Shown piece after piece: positions 7,995-15,383 of a stretch of 38,077 bases of DNA. Below the pieces are notes generated by a model that made no database searches, was not told where the DNA came from, and worked only from the letters and a program-made list of their open reading frames with translations. The stretch is from PALSA-612 sp046729255 (GTDB taxonomy: Bacteria; Actinomycetota; Thermoleophilia; Gaiellales; Gaiellaceae). The stretch lies in assembly GCA_046729255.1 (NCBI GenBank), contig JBKPGF010000023.1:1-38077 (forward strand). The letters are read 5' to 3'. Made by a program: the position numbers and the translations under genes. Within the stretch, counting starts at the first letter, position 1. Each line of letters opens with the position of its first letter.

Positions 7995-8034
7995 CCACCG
8001 CTCTCGGCCGGCGAAGCCGGCCTCTGCGCGGTGG
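7995..8034 (+). terminator. Nested hairpin downstream of rpsI
   Basis: The inner stem GGCCGGC (8006-8012) pairs with GCCGGCC (8016-8022) around a GAA loop, and the outer arms CCACCG (7995-8000) and CGGTGG (8029-8034) also pair, with small internal loops. It begins 13 bp after the rpsI stop. No T-run follows, and repeat copy B starts directly after it. Confidence 0.65.
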
Positions 8035-8035
8035 G

Positions 8036-8138
8036 CCTGACGCCGCTCGCGGCAGGACGCTATGTCCTCGCCGTGAGTCCGTATGTCGATACTGTCCTCA
8101 CGGCTCGGACTTCGCCTCCTTGGCGAGCGACGCCCCGG
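8036..8138. repeat. Dispersed palindromic repeat, copy B
   Basis: This copy aligns without gaps with copy A at 2641 for its first 63 bases, and both end in similar CGCCCC sequence. Its centre is a hairpin with CCGTGAG paired to CTCACGG and an inner GTAT/ATAC pairing. It fills the gap between rpsI and glmM, whose ribosome-binding site begins about 10 bp beyond it. Where copy A uses a G/C arm made of GCGGCGC and GCGCGCCGC, this copy uses CCGTGAG and CTCACGG, so the arm differs but pairing is kept. Confidence 0.6.
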
Positions 8139-8163
8139 ACGCCCTAGCGAGGAGACGAACGAC

Positions 8164-9432
8164 ATGCCGCGACAACACTTCGGAACAGACGGCGTGCGGG
8201 GCGTCGTCGGCGAAAGTCTCACGCCTGAGCTCGTCGAGCGGCTCGGCCGGGCCGCCACGCTCTGGGCGGGCGGCGGCGCCGTGCTCGTGGGACGCGACAC
8301 GCGTGCGTCGGGCCGCGAGCTCGAGCGCGCCTTCGCCTCGGGGGTCGCCTCTGCGGGCGGACACGCCGTGCTGGCAGGAGTCCTGCCGACGCCCGCGGTC
8401 GCGCTGCTCGCCCTCGACCTCGGCGCCGTCATCTCTGCCTCGCACAACCCGCCCGAGTACAACGGCGTGAAGCTCTTCGACGGTGACGGCGGCAAGCTGA
8501 GCGACGCTGCCGAGGAGGAGATCGAGGGGCTGCTCGATGCGCCACCGCAGGACGCCGAGGAAGGCGGAATCGACAATCTCGAGGTGGTCGGATCGAGCTA
8601 CGTCCGTCATGTCATGGAGCGCTACGGCTGCGATCTCTCCGGCGTCCGGCTGGCGGTCGATTGCGCGAACGGCGCGTACTCGGCAATCGCGCCGCAGGCG
8701 TTCTCCGAGCTGGGCGCGGACGTCGTCGCGATCGGCGACAAGCCCGACGGTCAGAACATCAACGTCGGCTGCGGCGCCACCGACCTCGCCGCCCTGCGCG
8801 AGACGGTCACGAAGGAAGGCTGTGCCCTCGGCGTTGCGTTCGACGGCGACGGTGACCGGATGCTGGCCGTGGACGAGCGAGGCGAGGCCGTTGACGGCGA
8901 CGCGATCCTCGCGGTGCTTGCCCTTCACCTCGGTGTCGACGTCGTGGCCGTCACGCGGATGACGAATCTCGGCTTCCACCGGCTCATGGAGGAGCGCGGG
9001 ATCCGGGTGCTGACGACGGACGTCGGCGACCGCTACGTCCTCGAGGCTTTGAAGCGCGAGGGCGCGCTGCTCGGCGGCGAGCAGTCGGGGCACATCATCT
9101 ATCTCGAAGGCCACGTGACGGGCGACGGACTGGCGGCGGCGCTGCTTCTGTGCCAGGCGATCGGCGGCCGCACCCTCTCGGAGGCCGCGGCCGTGCTCGA
9201 GCGCTTCCCGCAGTGCATCGAGAACGTCCCCGTGACGCGGAAGGACCTCACCGACGCGCTTCGCGCAGAGGTCGAGCGCGTCAATGCCGAGCTCGCCTCC
9301 GAGGGCCGCGTGCTCGTTCGCCCGTCGGGCACGGAGCCGGTCGTGAGGGTGCTCGCCGAGACTTCGACCGCAGAGGAATCGAAGGACCTCTGTGCTAGCA
9401 TCGCGGCTCTCGTAGCAAGGGAGCTCGGCTGA
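8164..9432 (+). CDS. glmM: Phosphoglucosamine mutase
   Basis: GlmM interconverts glucosamine-6-phosphate and glucosamine-1-phosphate on the way to UDP-GlcNAc for peptidoglycan. The 422-residue protein has the phosphoserine loop SASHNP with Ser93, the Mg-binding DGDGDR at 227-232, the sugar-binding GEQSGH at 305-310, and the phosphate-binding RPSGTEP starting at 386. It is slightly shorter than the usual 440-450 residues, but no domain is missing. I chose ATG 8164 because it begins with the family start (RQHFGTDGVRG) and has GAGGAG about 9 bp upstream. The order rpsI-glmM-glmS is the usual actinobacterial arrangement. Confidence 0.96.
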   Translation: MPRQHFGTDGVRGVVGESLTPELVERLGRAATLWAGGGAVLVGRDTRASGRELERAFASGVASAGGHAVLAGVLPTPAVALLALDLGAVISASHNPPEYNGVKLFDGDGGKLSDAAEEEIEGLLDAPPQDAEEGGIDNLEVVGSSYVRHVMERYGCDLSGVRLAVDCANGAYSAIAPQAFSELGADVVAIGDKPDGQNINVGCGATDLAALRETVTKEGCALGVAFDGDGDRMLAVDERGEAVDGDAILAVLALHLGVDVVAVTRMTNLGFHRLMEERGIRVLTTDVGDRYVLEALKREGALLGGEQSGHIIYLEGHVTGDGLAAALLLCQAIGGRTLSEAAAVLERFPQCIENVPVTRKDLTDALRAEVERVNAELASEGRVLVRPSGTEPVVRVLAETSTAEESKDLCASIAALVARELG

Positions 9433-9452
9433 CGCACCCGACGATGGGTGCG
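9433..9452 (+). terminator. Small hairpin after glmM
   Basis: CGCACCC (9433-9439) and GGGTGCG (9446-9452) form a 7-bp stem with a 6-base loop directly after the glmM stop at 9432. G-rich sequence rather than T follows, so it may be a weak terminator or a 3'-end structure separating glmM from glmS. Confidence 0.45.
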
Positions 9453-9502
9453 GGGGAGGCCGGGCTCGCCGTATTTATGGAGGAGAATTCCCGAAGACGG
9501 GG

Positions 9503-9508
9503 GATAAT
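9503..9508 (+). promoter_or_regulatory. Possible -10 box for a leaderless glmS transcript
   Basis: GATAAT ends 8 bases before the ATG of glmS, the distance at which transcription would start at or next to the A of ATG. A G-run at 9499-9503 is the only possible Shine-Dalgarno and is too far away to work well. No convincing -35 box is seen. Confidence 0.4.
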
Positions 9509-9516
9509 GCGGATCT

Positions 9517-11343
9517 ATGTGCGGGATCATCGGATATGTCGGAAGCCGGGTCTGCCAGCCGATCCTCCTGCAGGGGCTCGAGCGGCTCGAGTACCGCGGC
9601 TATGACTCGGCCGGTCTCGCGCTCGTAGAGAACGGCAAGCTCGCGGAGATCCGCGCGGTCGGCAACCTCAGCGAGCTCAAGGAGGCAGCCTCGCGCAGCA
9701 AGTCCCTCGCGACGACCGGTGTCGGGCACACGCGCTGGGCGACGCACGGCCGCGTCTGCGCCGAGAACGCGCACCCGCTCACCGGCTGCCTTCAGGGCGA
9801 CATCGACCTCGTCCTCAACGGAATCGTCGAGAACTACCGTGAGCTGAAGGAGTCCCTGCTCGAGGAGGGACACGAGTTCTCGTCCGAGACCGACGCTGAG
9901 GTCATCTCCCACCTCGTCGAGCGGCACTACAAGGGCGACCTCATCGACGCCGTGCGCGCTGCGTACTCCGAGCTGGAAGGGCATTTCGCCTTCGTCGTGC
10001 TCCACCGCGAGCACCCGCGGCTGCTCGTGGGCGCGCGGCACCAGTGCCCGCTGCTCGTGGGCGTGGGCAAGGAGGAGATGTTCCTCGCGTCCACGGCTGC
10101 TGCCTTCCTCGCCGAGACGAAGCGCGTCCAGCTCATCGAGGACGACGAGATCGTCGCCCTGACGCCCAGCGGCGCGACGTTCTGGACCCGCGAGGGCGAA
10201 GAGGTCATGCGGACGATCGACGAGGTGGACTGGGACATCGACGCCGCCGAAAAGGGCGGCTTCGAGACGTTCATGCTCAAGGAGATCTACGAGCAGCCGG
10301 ACGCAATCGAGGAGACGATCGGCGACCGGATCCGGCACGGGCGGCTCGAGCTGGACGGGCTGGGCCTCGGCGACGAGGACATCCGCAACCTCCGGCGCAT
10401 AGTCATTGTCGCGTGCGGCACGGCCTACCACTCCGGGGTCGTCGCCCGGTACGCGATCGAGGAGTGGGCGCGCGTCCCCGTCGAGCACGACATCGCGAGC
10501 GAGTGGCGCTACCGCAACCCGGTGCTCTCGAAGGACACGCTTGTCATCGGCATCACCCAATCGGGGGAGACGGCCGACACGCTCGCGGCCATGCGGCTGG
10601 CCCGGGAGTCCCGAGCGAGGACGCTCGCCGTCACGAACATGATGGGTACGCAGGTCACGCGCGAGGTGGACGCGGTGCTCTACACACGCGCCGGCCTCGA
10701 GATGAGCGTCGCGGCGACGAAGACGTTCACGTCGCAGGTCGCGCTCTTCTATCTCCTGGCGCTGAAGCTCGCCCAGGTCCGGAAGACGCTGCCGGAGAAG
10801 ACCAGCACGGCGCTGCTCGAGGAGGTCAACGAGCTGCCGGCGAAGATGGCGTCGTTCCTGGCCGGCGACCATCCCATCGACGAGATCGCTCAGCGCCACT
10901 ACGACAAGCCGTTCTTCCTCTATCTGGGCCGAAACGTCGGTCTGCCGGTCTGCCTCGAGGGCGCCCTGAAGCTCAAGGAGCTCTCGTACATTCCCACGGA
11001 GGCCTACTCGGCCGGCGAGATGAAGCACGGCCCGATCGCGCTGCTCGACGAGCAGACGCCGGTCGTGTGCGTTGCCACCGATTCGCCCGTCTACGACAAG
11101 GTCGTGTCGAACATCCAGGAGACGCGGGCGCGGGGGGCCAACGTCATTGCGATCGCGACTGACGGCAACGAGGACATTCAGCACCACGCAGACGACGTCA
11201 TCTTCATCCCCCACACGAGCCCGCTGCTTCAGGCGCCGCTCGCTGTCGTCCCGCTCCAGCTGCTTGCCTACAAGATCGCCCGGATGCGTGGCCTGAACAT
11301 CGACCAGCCTCGCAACCTCGCCAAGACCGTCACGGTCGAGTAG
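9517..11343 (+). CDS. glmS: Glutamine-fructose-6-phosphate aminotransferase (isomerising)
   Basis: GlmS makes glucosamine-6-phosphate from fructose-6-phosphate and glutamine, the entry step to UDP-GlcNAc. The 608-residue length is normal. The mature N-terminal Cys2 (MCGIIGYVG) is the amidotransferase nucleophile, and HTRWATHG follows near residues 70-77. Two SIS sugar-isomerase domains fill the second half (ITQSGETADT, LEMSVAATKTFTSQV, ALKLKELSYIPTEAYSAGE), and the C-terminus PRNLAKTVTVE is the conserved catalytic tail. It is close to glmM but probably has its own promoter. No glmS ribozyme-like leader is present; the space to glmM is only 84 bp. Confidence 0.97.
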   Translation: MCGIIGYVGSRVCQPILLQGLERLEYRGYDSAGLALVENGKLAEIRAVGNLSELKEAASRSKSLATTGVGHTRWATHGRVCAENAHPLTGCLQGDIDLVLNGIVENYRELKESLLEEGHEFSSETDAEVISHLVERHYKGDLIDAVRAAYSELEGHFAFVVLHREHPRLLVGARHQCPLLVGVGKEEMFLASTAAAFLAETKRVQLIEDDEIVALTPSGATFWTREGEEVMRTIDEVDWDIDAAEKGGFETFMLKEIYEQPDAIEETIGDRIRHGRLELDGLGLGDEDIRNLRRIVIVACGTAYHSGVVARYAIEEWARVPVEHDIASEWRYRNPVLSKDTLVIGITQSGETADTLAAMRLARESRARTLAVTNMMGTQVTREVDAVLYTRAGLEMSVAATKTFTSQVALFYLLALKLAQVRKTLPEKTSTALLEEVNELPAKMASFLAGDHPIDEIAQRHYDKPFFLYLGRNVGLPVCLEGALKLKELSYIPTEAYSAGEMKHGPIALLDEQTPVVCVATDSPVYDKVVSNIQETRARGANVIAIATDGNEDIQHHADDVIFIPHTSPLLQAPLAVVPLQLLAYKIARMRGLNIDQPRNLAKTVTVE

Positions 11344-11430
11344 CGCCGCCTACGGCGAGGCTGGTGACACCCAGCCCGGGCTCGTCGATGACGACGACTC
11401 ACCCGGAGTCTCATGGTCGCTGCGCGTGCC

Positions 11431-11784
11431 CTAGGAGTCCGCGAGAACGAGCAGGTCGCCCTGGCGCACCCCCGCGCGGGCGCAGCGGCCGGCAGGGAGC
11501 TCGAGTACGGACTTCGCTCCGCGCTTCGACGCCATCCGCCAGGGCTTCAGCTCGGCGGCAATCCGGAGAACGCGCTGGTCTCGATCGAGGAAGACGGCGT
11601 CGATCGGGAACCGCATGAAGAACATGTGGACGGAGGAGCCAGGCTTGAGGAGGATTCCCTCGTCCTCGTCGAGCGACGAGCGGCCGAGCAGTCCCTTGCT
11701 CCGCGTCCACGCCGAGTCGGCGACGACGCACCGTCCGCACACGACGGTGCCGTCCTCCTTGCGGATCACCGAAGTCTGAGCCAC
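11431..11784 (-). CDS. DUF192 family protein
   Basis: This 117-residue protein matches the DUF192 family in length and in the run SKGLLGRSSLDEDEGILL, HMFFMRFPIDAVFLD and the LELPAG segment. The family is a small beta-barrel of unknown biochemical role and is found both with and without a signal peptide; this copy has none. It is the last gene of a minus-strand pair with the M15-like peptidase, 81 bp away across a strong hairpin. DUF192 genes often occur near Tad/Flp loci in actinobacteria (general recollection, not checked). Confidence 0.8.
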   Translation of the reverse strand: MAQTSVIRKEDGTVVCGRCVVADSAWTRSKGLLGRSSLDEDEGILLKPGSSVHMFFMRFPIDAVFLDRDQRVLRIAAELKPWRMASKRGAKSVLELPAGRCARAGVRQGDLLVLADS

Positions 11785-11821
11785 GTCATCACGTTAGAGG
11801 TCGTGGGTGGATGACCTTCTT

Positions 11822-11863
11822 CCGTCGAAAGTCCAACGCGTAAGCGACCTGGACTTTCGACGG
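11822..11863. repeat. 42-nt hairpin repeat, copy 1
   Basis: A perfect 14-bp stem (11822-11835 with 11850-11863) encloses a 14-base loop. The plus-strand stem reads CCGTCGAAAGTCCA and the loop contains CGC-GTAA-GCG, a 3-bp extension capped by a GNRA-type tetraloop. A near-identical element lies at 21634-21675 in the opposite orientation, with two stem changes that preserve pairing. It starts 3 bp past the stop of the minus-strand peptidase gene. No T-run follows on the minus strand, so a simple terminator is not the full explanation. Confidence 0.85.
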
Positions 11864-11865
11864 CG

Positions 11866-12720
11866 TTAGTAGCCGACGTGGAGGTGGTCGTTGTGGTCGG
11901 GGAGGCTGAAGGACGGCCCCGACAGGTCGAGCAGCGAGATGACCTGCTTGGGCTGGAGCTCCGATGGCAGCGAGAGGATCTCCCGCACCGCGCGGTCGAC
12001 GATTCCGCCCGGCTGCTGGTTGCCGATGACCGGAATGCCACCGATCGAGCTGATGTCGACGGCGCGTCCGTACGTGTGTGCCGAGACGCGCCGCGGCGCG
12101 CCCCGCTTCTGGTCGGCCGACGACTGCGCGACGTAGCGCGAGTGCCCGCTGAGGAGGCAAGACACGGTGATCTGGCCGTTGGCCTCGGCGAGATAGAGCA
12201 GTAGAGCGAGTACACGCGGATCGACCCGGCCGGCGGCCACGTCCGATCGTCCTCCGCCGTAGATCGTGATGCGCCCGTCGGCGAGCACGCGCTGAGCGAG
12301 TAGCGAGCCGGAGTTGGAAACGACGGCGTCGACCGAGTCGGTCCCGACGACAGCTGTCATGTAGCGGGCGAGCGCGAACTTGCGCTCGTCGAGGCTCGGA
12401 GCCTTGGGCTGCCTTGGGACAGAGACCGGCGCCCGTGGGGGGCCCGCCCGCCGCGACGCGATGCCGGCCAGCTGCAACCGGCCGAGCAAGGCGACGCGGT
12501 CGGCCTCGGCACGCTCGGCCCGCTGGCTCTCGGTCTCAGCGGGCGTGAGCTCGACGGCATGAGCCTGGGAGCCCGACCAGACGACCCCGGCGAACAGAAA
12601 CACGGCCGCGCTGAGCAGCCACAGGAAGTGCGTCGACGCGCTGCGAGGTCTCGGGCGTGGGAGGCGCACTGAGACGCTTTCGTCATTGGCCGCACCGGGC
12701 GGGAGGGTGTTCCCCCACAC
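11866..12720 (-). CDS. M15-like zinc peptidase, membrane-anchored
   Basis: This 284-residue protein has a basic N-terminal stretch, one hydrophobic segment at about 31-50 (signal anchor or signal peptide), a charged linker and a C-terminal domain. That domain has the zinc-site pattern of M15/LAS peptidases: His205 and Asp212 in HTYGRAVD, and His279/His281 in HNDHLHVGY at the extreme C-terminus. Such enzymes cut the D-Ala or peptide stem of peptidoglycan. The reading frame is open much further upstream, but that part has no signal peptide and overlaps the divergent TadG gene. GTG 12720 has a G-rich ribosome-binding site nearby; GTG 12669 is a possible alternative. Divergence from the Tad genes suggests local wall remodelling for pilus passage (inference). 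Confidence 0.72.
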   Translation of the reverse strand: MWGNTLPPGAANDESVSVRLPRPRPRSASTHFLWLLSAAVFLFAGVVWSGSQAHAVELTPAETESQRAERAEADRVALLGRLQLAGIASRRAGPPRAPVSVPRQPKAPSLDERKFALARYMTAVVGTDSVDAVVSNSGSLLAQRVLADGRITIYGGGRSDVAAGRVDPRVLALLLYLAEANGQITVSCLLSGHSRYVAQSSADQKRGAPRRVSAHTYGRAVDISSIGGIPVIGNQQPGGIVDRAVREILSLPSELQPKQVISLLDLSGPSFSLPDHNDHLHVGY

Positions 12721-12723
12721 GGG

Positions 12724-12734
12724 CTCCCCCCTCC
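12724..12734 (-). promoter_or_regulatory. Ribosome-binding site deciding the peptidase start
   Basis: On the minus strand the bases read GGAGGGGGGAG, ending 3 bases before GTG 12720, with the best GGAGG spaced 9 bases away. The downstream GTG 12669 has no comparable site, so this supports the longer form. Confidence 0.55.
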
Positions 12735-12822
12735 GAGGGGTTGGCGGCCGACTCACTCTCCCGAGGGATGCGGGCGGAGCATCTCGCTCCAACCATCCGA
12801 GGGAAGAGCCCAACGGAGAGTG
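12733..12822 (+). promoter_or_regulatory. Structured leader with direct repeats before the Tad genes
   Basis: Three CCGAGGG repeats start at 12733, 12761 and 12797. An 8-bp inverted repeat (CACTCTCC at 12754-12761, GGAGAGTG at 12815-12822) encloses a second pair (GGATG at 12766-12770, CATCC at 12794-12798). This lies between the divergent peptidase and TadG-like genes, just before the TadG ribosome-binding site. It may be an operator array or a folded 5' leader; I recognise no known riboswitch. Confidence 0.45.
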
Positions 12823-12838
12823 TGGGGGGAGGCAACCT

Positions 12839-13762
12839 ATGAAGCAGCTACTGCATCGGATCGGTCGTCCGCGCGAGGAGCGCGGCCAGATGCTCGCCAT
12901 GCTCGCGGTCAGCATCGTCGCGCTGATCGCGTCCGGCGCCTTCGTCATGGACGTCGGAGCCTGGTTCCAATCCCACCGCGCCACGCAGGCGGTCGCTGAC
13001 GCTTCCGCACTTGCCGGCGGCCAGGAGCTTCCCACGAGCTCGTCGCTCGCGACCGCGAAAGCGCAGGAGTACTCGGCGAAGAACGGCGGCGGTGTTACAC
13101 AGATCTCGTTCTCGTCGACGTTCATGTCCATGGACACGATCAGCGTGAGCGCGCAGCGGACGGCTCCGGGCTTCCTCTCGCAGGTGCTTGGCGTCTCTTC
13201 GGTCGACGTGAACGCGGACGCCGTTGTTCGCGCATACAACATCGGCGCCGCGAAGTACGCCGCGCCCTTCGGCGTCACCAAGGAAGAGCCGATGCTGAAC
13301 GACTGCGGCGGTCCCTGTTACGGCGACTCGTACACGACGACGCTCGATCTTCTGAAGGTCGGGCCCGGGTCCTTCAAGATCATCAACATCGACGGGTCGA
13401 CGGGAGGCGTCGGACCGAGCACGCTTGCGGACTGGATCTCCGGTGGCCTCAACGGCACGATGAACACCGGTTGGTACTGGAGCGACCCGGGCGCGAAGTT
13501 CAACTCGGGCGAGGTGAAGGGCGCGATGGACGGTCGAATCGGAAGCGACATCCTCCTACCTGTCTACGACCAGGCGCAGGGCCAGGGCTCTGGCTTCGAC
13601 TACCACGTCATCGGCTGGGCCACGTTCCACCTCACCGGCTACACGTTCACGGGGAATGCCGGCGAGATCACCGGCTACTTCGTGTCGGTCGCCTGGGAAG
13701 GCACGGCAACCGAGAGCCCCGACAACTACTTCGGGGCCAAGGTCATCAAGCTCGTGGGCTAG
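12839..13762 (+). CDS. TadE/TadG-like pilus-assembly protein, copy 1
   Basis: This 307-residue protein starts with a short basic cytosolic part and one transmembrane segment in the Tad-domain signature RGQMLAMLAVSIVALIAS, then DVGAWFQSHRATQAVADASALAG. This N-terminus is typical of putative Flp pilus-assembly TadE/G-like proteins (minor pilins or pseudopilins). The rest is a predicted extracytoplasmic domain with two close cysteines (CGGPC) and conserved WSDPGAKFN and WEGTATESPDNYFGAKVIKLV blocks. Start ATG 12839 has GGAGG at 12828-12832. It is a clear paralogue of the gene at 14301, with the two flanking tadE. A strong hairpin follows the stop. Confidence 0.85.
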   Translation: MKQLLHRIGRPREERGQMLAMLAVSIVALIASGAFVMDVGAWFQSHRATQAVADASALAGGQELPTSSSLATAKAQEYSAKNGGGVTQISFSSTFMSMDTISVSAQRTAPGFLSQVLGVSSVDVNADAVVRAYNIGAAKYAAPFGVTKEEPMLNDCGGPCYGDSYTTTLDLLKVGPGSFKIINIDGSTGGVGPSTLADWISGGLNGTMNTGWYWSDPGAKFNSGEVKGAMDGRIGSDILLPVYDQAQGQGSGFDYHVIGWATFHLTGYTFTGNAGEITGYFVSVAWEGTATESPDNYFGAKVIKLVG

Positions 13763-13765
13763 CGG

Positions 13766-13799
13766 GGGAGGGCTGACGGGACGTCCCGACAGCCCTCCC
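13766..13799 (+). terminator. Long hairpin downstream of TadG-like copy 1
   Basis: GGGAGGGCTG (13766-13775) pairs with CAGCCCTCCC (13790-13799), and between them GGGAC and GTCCC also pair after a 2-base internal loop. It begins 4 bp after the stop. No T-run follows. It probably separates or tunes expression of the first TadG-like gene from tadE, whose start is about 100 bp further on. A second small hairpin (GTGAAC/GTTCAC, 13808-13826) lies in the same gap. Confidence 0.7.
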
Positions 13800-13887
13800 T
13801 CGTCCGAGTGAACTGACGGCGTTCACCCGCCGGGGGGATCGGCGAGACGGCGCTGAGAGTCGATTTCGAGCGGAGTCGACACTGCTC

Positions 13888-13893
13888 GGGAGG
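13888..13893 (+). promoter_or_regulatory. Ribosome-binding site deciding the tadE start
   Basis: GGGAGG lies 9 bases before ATG 13903 but only 3 bases before ATG 13897, so the second ATG is the better start. Confidence 0.6.
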
Positions 13894-13902
13894 CTCATGC
13901 AT

Positions 13903-14304
13903 ATGCGCAGAAATCACAGGAAGCTTCGAGGACAGCGAGGCCAGACGATGACGGAGTTCGCCATCGTGCTGCCGATCTTCCTCCTGCTCCTGCTGGGCAT
14001 CGCCCAGCTGGGGATCGCCTTCAATCACTACATCCAGTTAACGGACGCGACGCGGGCAGGAGCCCGCTTCGGCGCGCCTCTCGATTGCAGCGGTTCCTGC
14101 GACCGGACGAACAAGGTGATCACGAAGGTCAAGGCCTCGGCGGCCAACCTCGACACCGCTCAGGTGAACGTCACGGTGACCTCCACCTGGGTGCCGGGCA
14201 CGGACCTCCAGGTCTGTGCCAGCTACCCGTACTCGATCGACCTCATCGGGCTGGTCGTGCAAAGCGGGAACCTCAACTCGTGCACAACGGAGCGTGTGGA
14301 ATGA
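13903..14304 (+). CDS. tadE: TadE-like pilus-assembly protein
   Basis: The 133-residue protein has the TadE signature: GQTMTEFAIVLPIF from residue 13 with the conserved Glu18, a hydrophobic segment to about residue 40, and NHYIQLTDATRAGARFGA after it. The remainder is an exported domain with several cysteines (CSGSC, and two near the C-terminus). TadE proteins are pseudopilin-like minor components processed by the TadV peptidase in the tight-adherence system. Its stop overlaps the start of the second TadG-like gene by 4 bp, so the two are translated together. Confidence 0.88.
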   Translation: MRRNHRKLRGQRGQTMTEFAIVLPIFLLLLLGIAQLGIAFNHYIQLTDATRAGARFGAPLDCSGSCDRTNKVITKVKASAANLDTAQVNVTVTSTWVPGTDLQVCASYPYSIDLIGLVVQSGNLNSCTTERVE

Positions 14305-15209
14305 CGAACTTCTTCAGAAACGCCAGGTCGGAACGCGGTCAAATGCTGGCCCTCCTCGCCGTGTCCATCGTTGCCCTCTGTGGCATGGGCGCGTTCGTGA
14401 TGGACGTCGGCGCGTGGATCAGGACTCACCGGGCGACTCAGGCGGTCGCGGACGCATCCGCACTCGCAGCCGCCCAGAAGCTGCCGGCGTCGACGTCGGA
14501 CGCCACGGCGCTTGCTCAGGAGTACTCGAGCAAGAACGGCGGCGGTGTCACGCAGATCCAGTTCAGCTCGAGCACGTTCCCGAACGACACCGTCTCCGTG
14601 CGGGCCGACCGCACCTCGCCGGGCTTCCTCTCCAGAGTGCTCGGCATCGCATCCGTCGACGTGAACGCGACGGCGAAAGCCCGGGCGTACAACCTCGGCT
14701 CGGCGAAGTACGTGGCGCCGTTCGCGGTCGACATCGCGCACCCGCTGCTCTCGGGAGGGGGCTGTCCCTGCTTCAACCAGCCGACGACGCTCGACCTGGA
14801 AACGGTCGGGCCCGGAGCGTTCCGGATCGTGAACGTCGACGGCAGCTACGGCGGCACCGGACAGCAGATCCTCAGCGAGTGGGTCGAGAACGGCTACAAC
14901 GACTATATGGACCTCGGCTGGTACTACTCCGACCCGGGCGCGAAGTTCAACCCCGGGCCGCTCGAGGACGCCATCCGGGACCGGATCCATAGTGAGGTCC
15001 TGTTCCCGATCTACGATGCCGTTCGCGCGCAGGGCGCGGGGTTCGACTATCGCATCATCGGCTTCGTCGGCTTCGAGCTCTCGGGGTACTCCGGCCAGGG
15101 CAACAAGTCGGAGCTCTTCGGGCAGTTCACGCGAGTCGTGTGGGAAGGCCAGGCCTCGGAATCCGGAGACAACTTCTTCGGCGCCACGGTCGTGAAGCTC
15201 GTCGAGTAG
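14301..15209 (+). CDS. TadE/TadG-like pilus-assembly protein, copy 2
   Basis: This 302-residue paralogue of the gene at 12839 shares the N-terminal block RGQMLALLAVSIVAL, then HRATQAVADASALA, and the mid-domain NGGGVTQI and SDPGAKFN blocks, ending in FFGATVVKLVE. Cysteines are placed as CPC rather than CGGPC. It is probably a second minor pilin or assembly subunit anchored by one membrane segment. The ATG overlaps the tadE stop (ATGA). The pair arose by duplication, with tadE between them, so the two products may form a heteromeric complex or be alternative subunits (inference). A classic terminator-like hairpin follows. Confidence 0.85.
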   Translation: MTNFFRNARSERGQMLALLAVSIVALCGMGAFVMDVGAWIRTHRATQAVADASALAAAQKLPASTSDATALAQEYSSKNGGGVTQIQFSSSTFPNDTVSVRADRTSPGFLSRVLGIASVDVNATAKARAYNLGSAKYVAPFAVDIAHPLLSGGGCPCFNQPTTLDLETVGPGAFRIVNVDGSYGGTGQQILSEWVENGYNDYMDLGWYYSDPGAKFNPGPLEDAIRDRIHSEVLFPIYDAVRAQGAGFDYRIIGFVGFELSGYSGQGNKSELFGQFTRVVWEGQASESGDNFFGATVVKLVE

Positions 15210-15232
15210 GGACCTCCCAGCAAGCAGCACAC

Positions 15233-15265
15233 GCGAGCCCGGGAGACCGGGCTCGCAGCCGTTTT
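15233..15265 (+). terminator. Intrinsic terminator after TadG-like copy 2
   Basis: GCGAGCCCGG (15233-15242), loop GAGA and CCGGGCTCGC (15247-15256) make a perfect 10-bp hairpin, and TTTT follows at 15262-15265. It splits the tadE-tadG pair from the cpaB-tadC block. The remaining bases to the cpaB start (15266-15383) hold no recognised element apart from the cpaB ribosome-binding site at 15368-15376. Confidence 0.75.
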
Positions 15266-15383
15266 GAGAAGCGTGGCGGGCCCATTTCCGCACCGTCCCT
15301 GACTGAGTCTCAAGGTCGGCATACCCCCGGCCGATAGAGCAACGGGGCAACGACTTCGGAACTACCAGGAGGAAGGTCTGAGC

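Noticed and set aside
9433..9516. glmS-type ribozyme upstream of glmS
   Set aside because: The gap is only 84 bp, too short, and lacks the ribozyme core; that element is known mainly in Firmicutes.
9475..11214. A 579-codon minus-strand frame opposite glmS
   Set aside because: It lies entirely over the well-supported glmS gene and shows no recognisable motif or ribosome-binding site.
12721..13281. Extension of the M15-like peptidase upstream into the TadG-like gene
   Set aside because: The added residues are antisense to the TadG N-terminus and contain no signal peptide; the supported start is at 12720.
15266..15383. Possible cyclic-di-GMP or other riboswitch before cpaB
   Set aside because: Only a weak 5-bp pairing is visible and none of the conserved bases of the known c-di-GMP classes.
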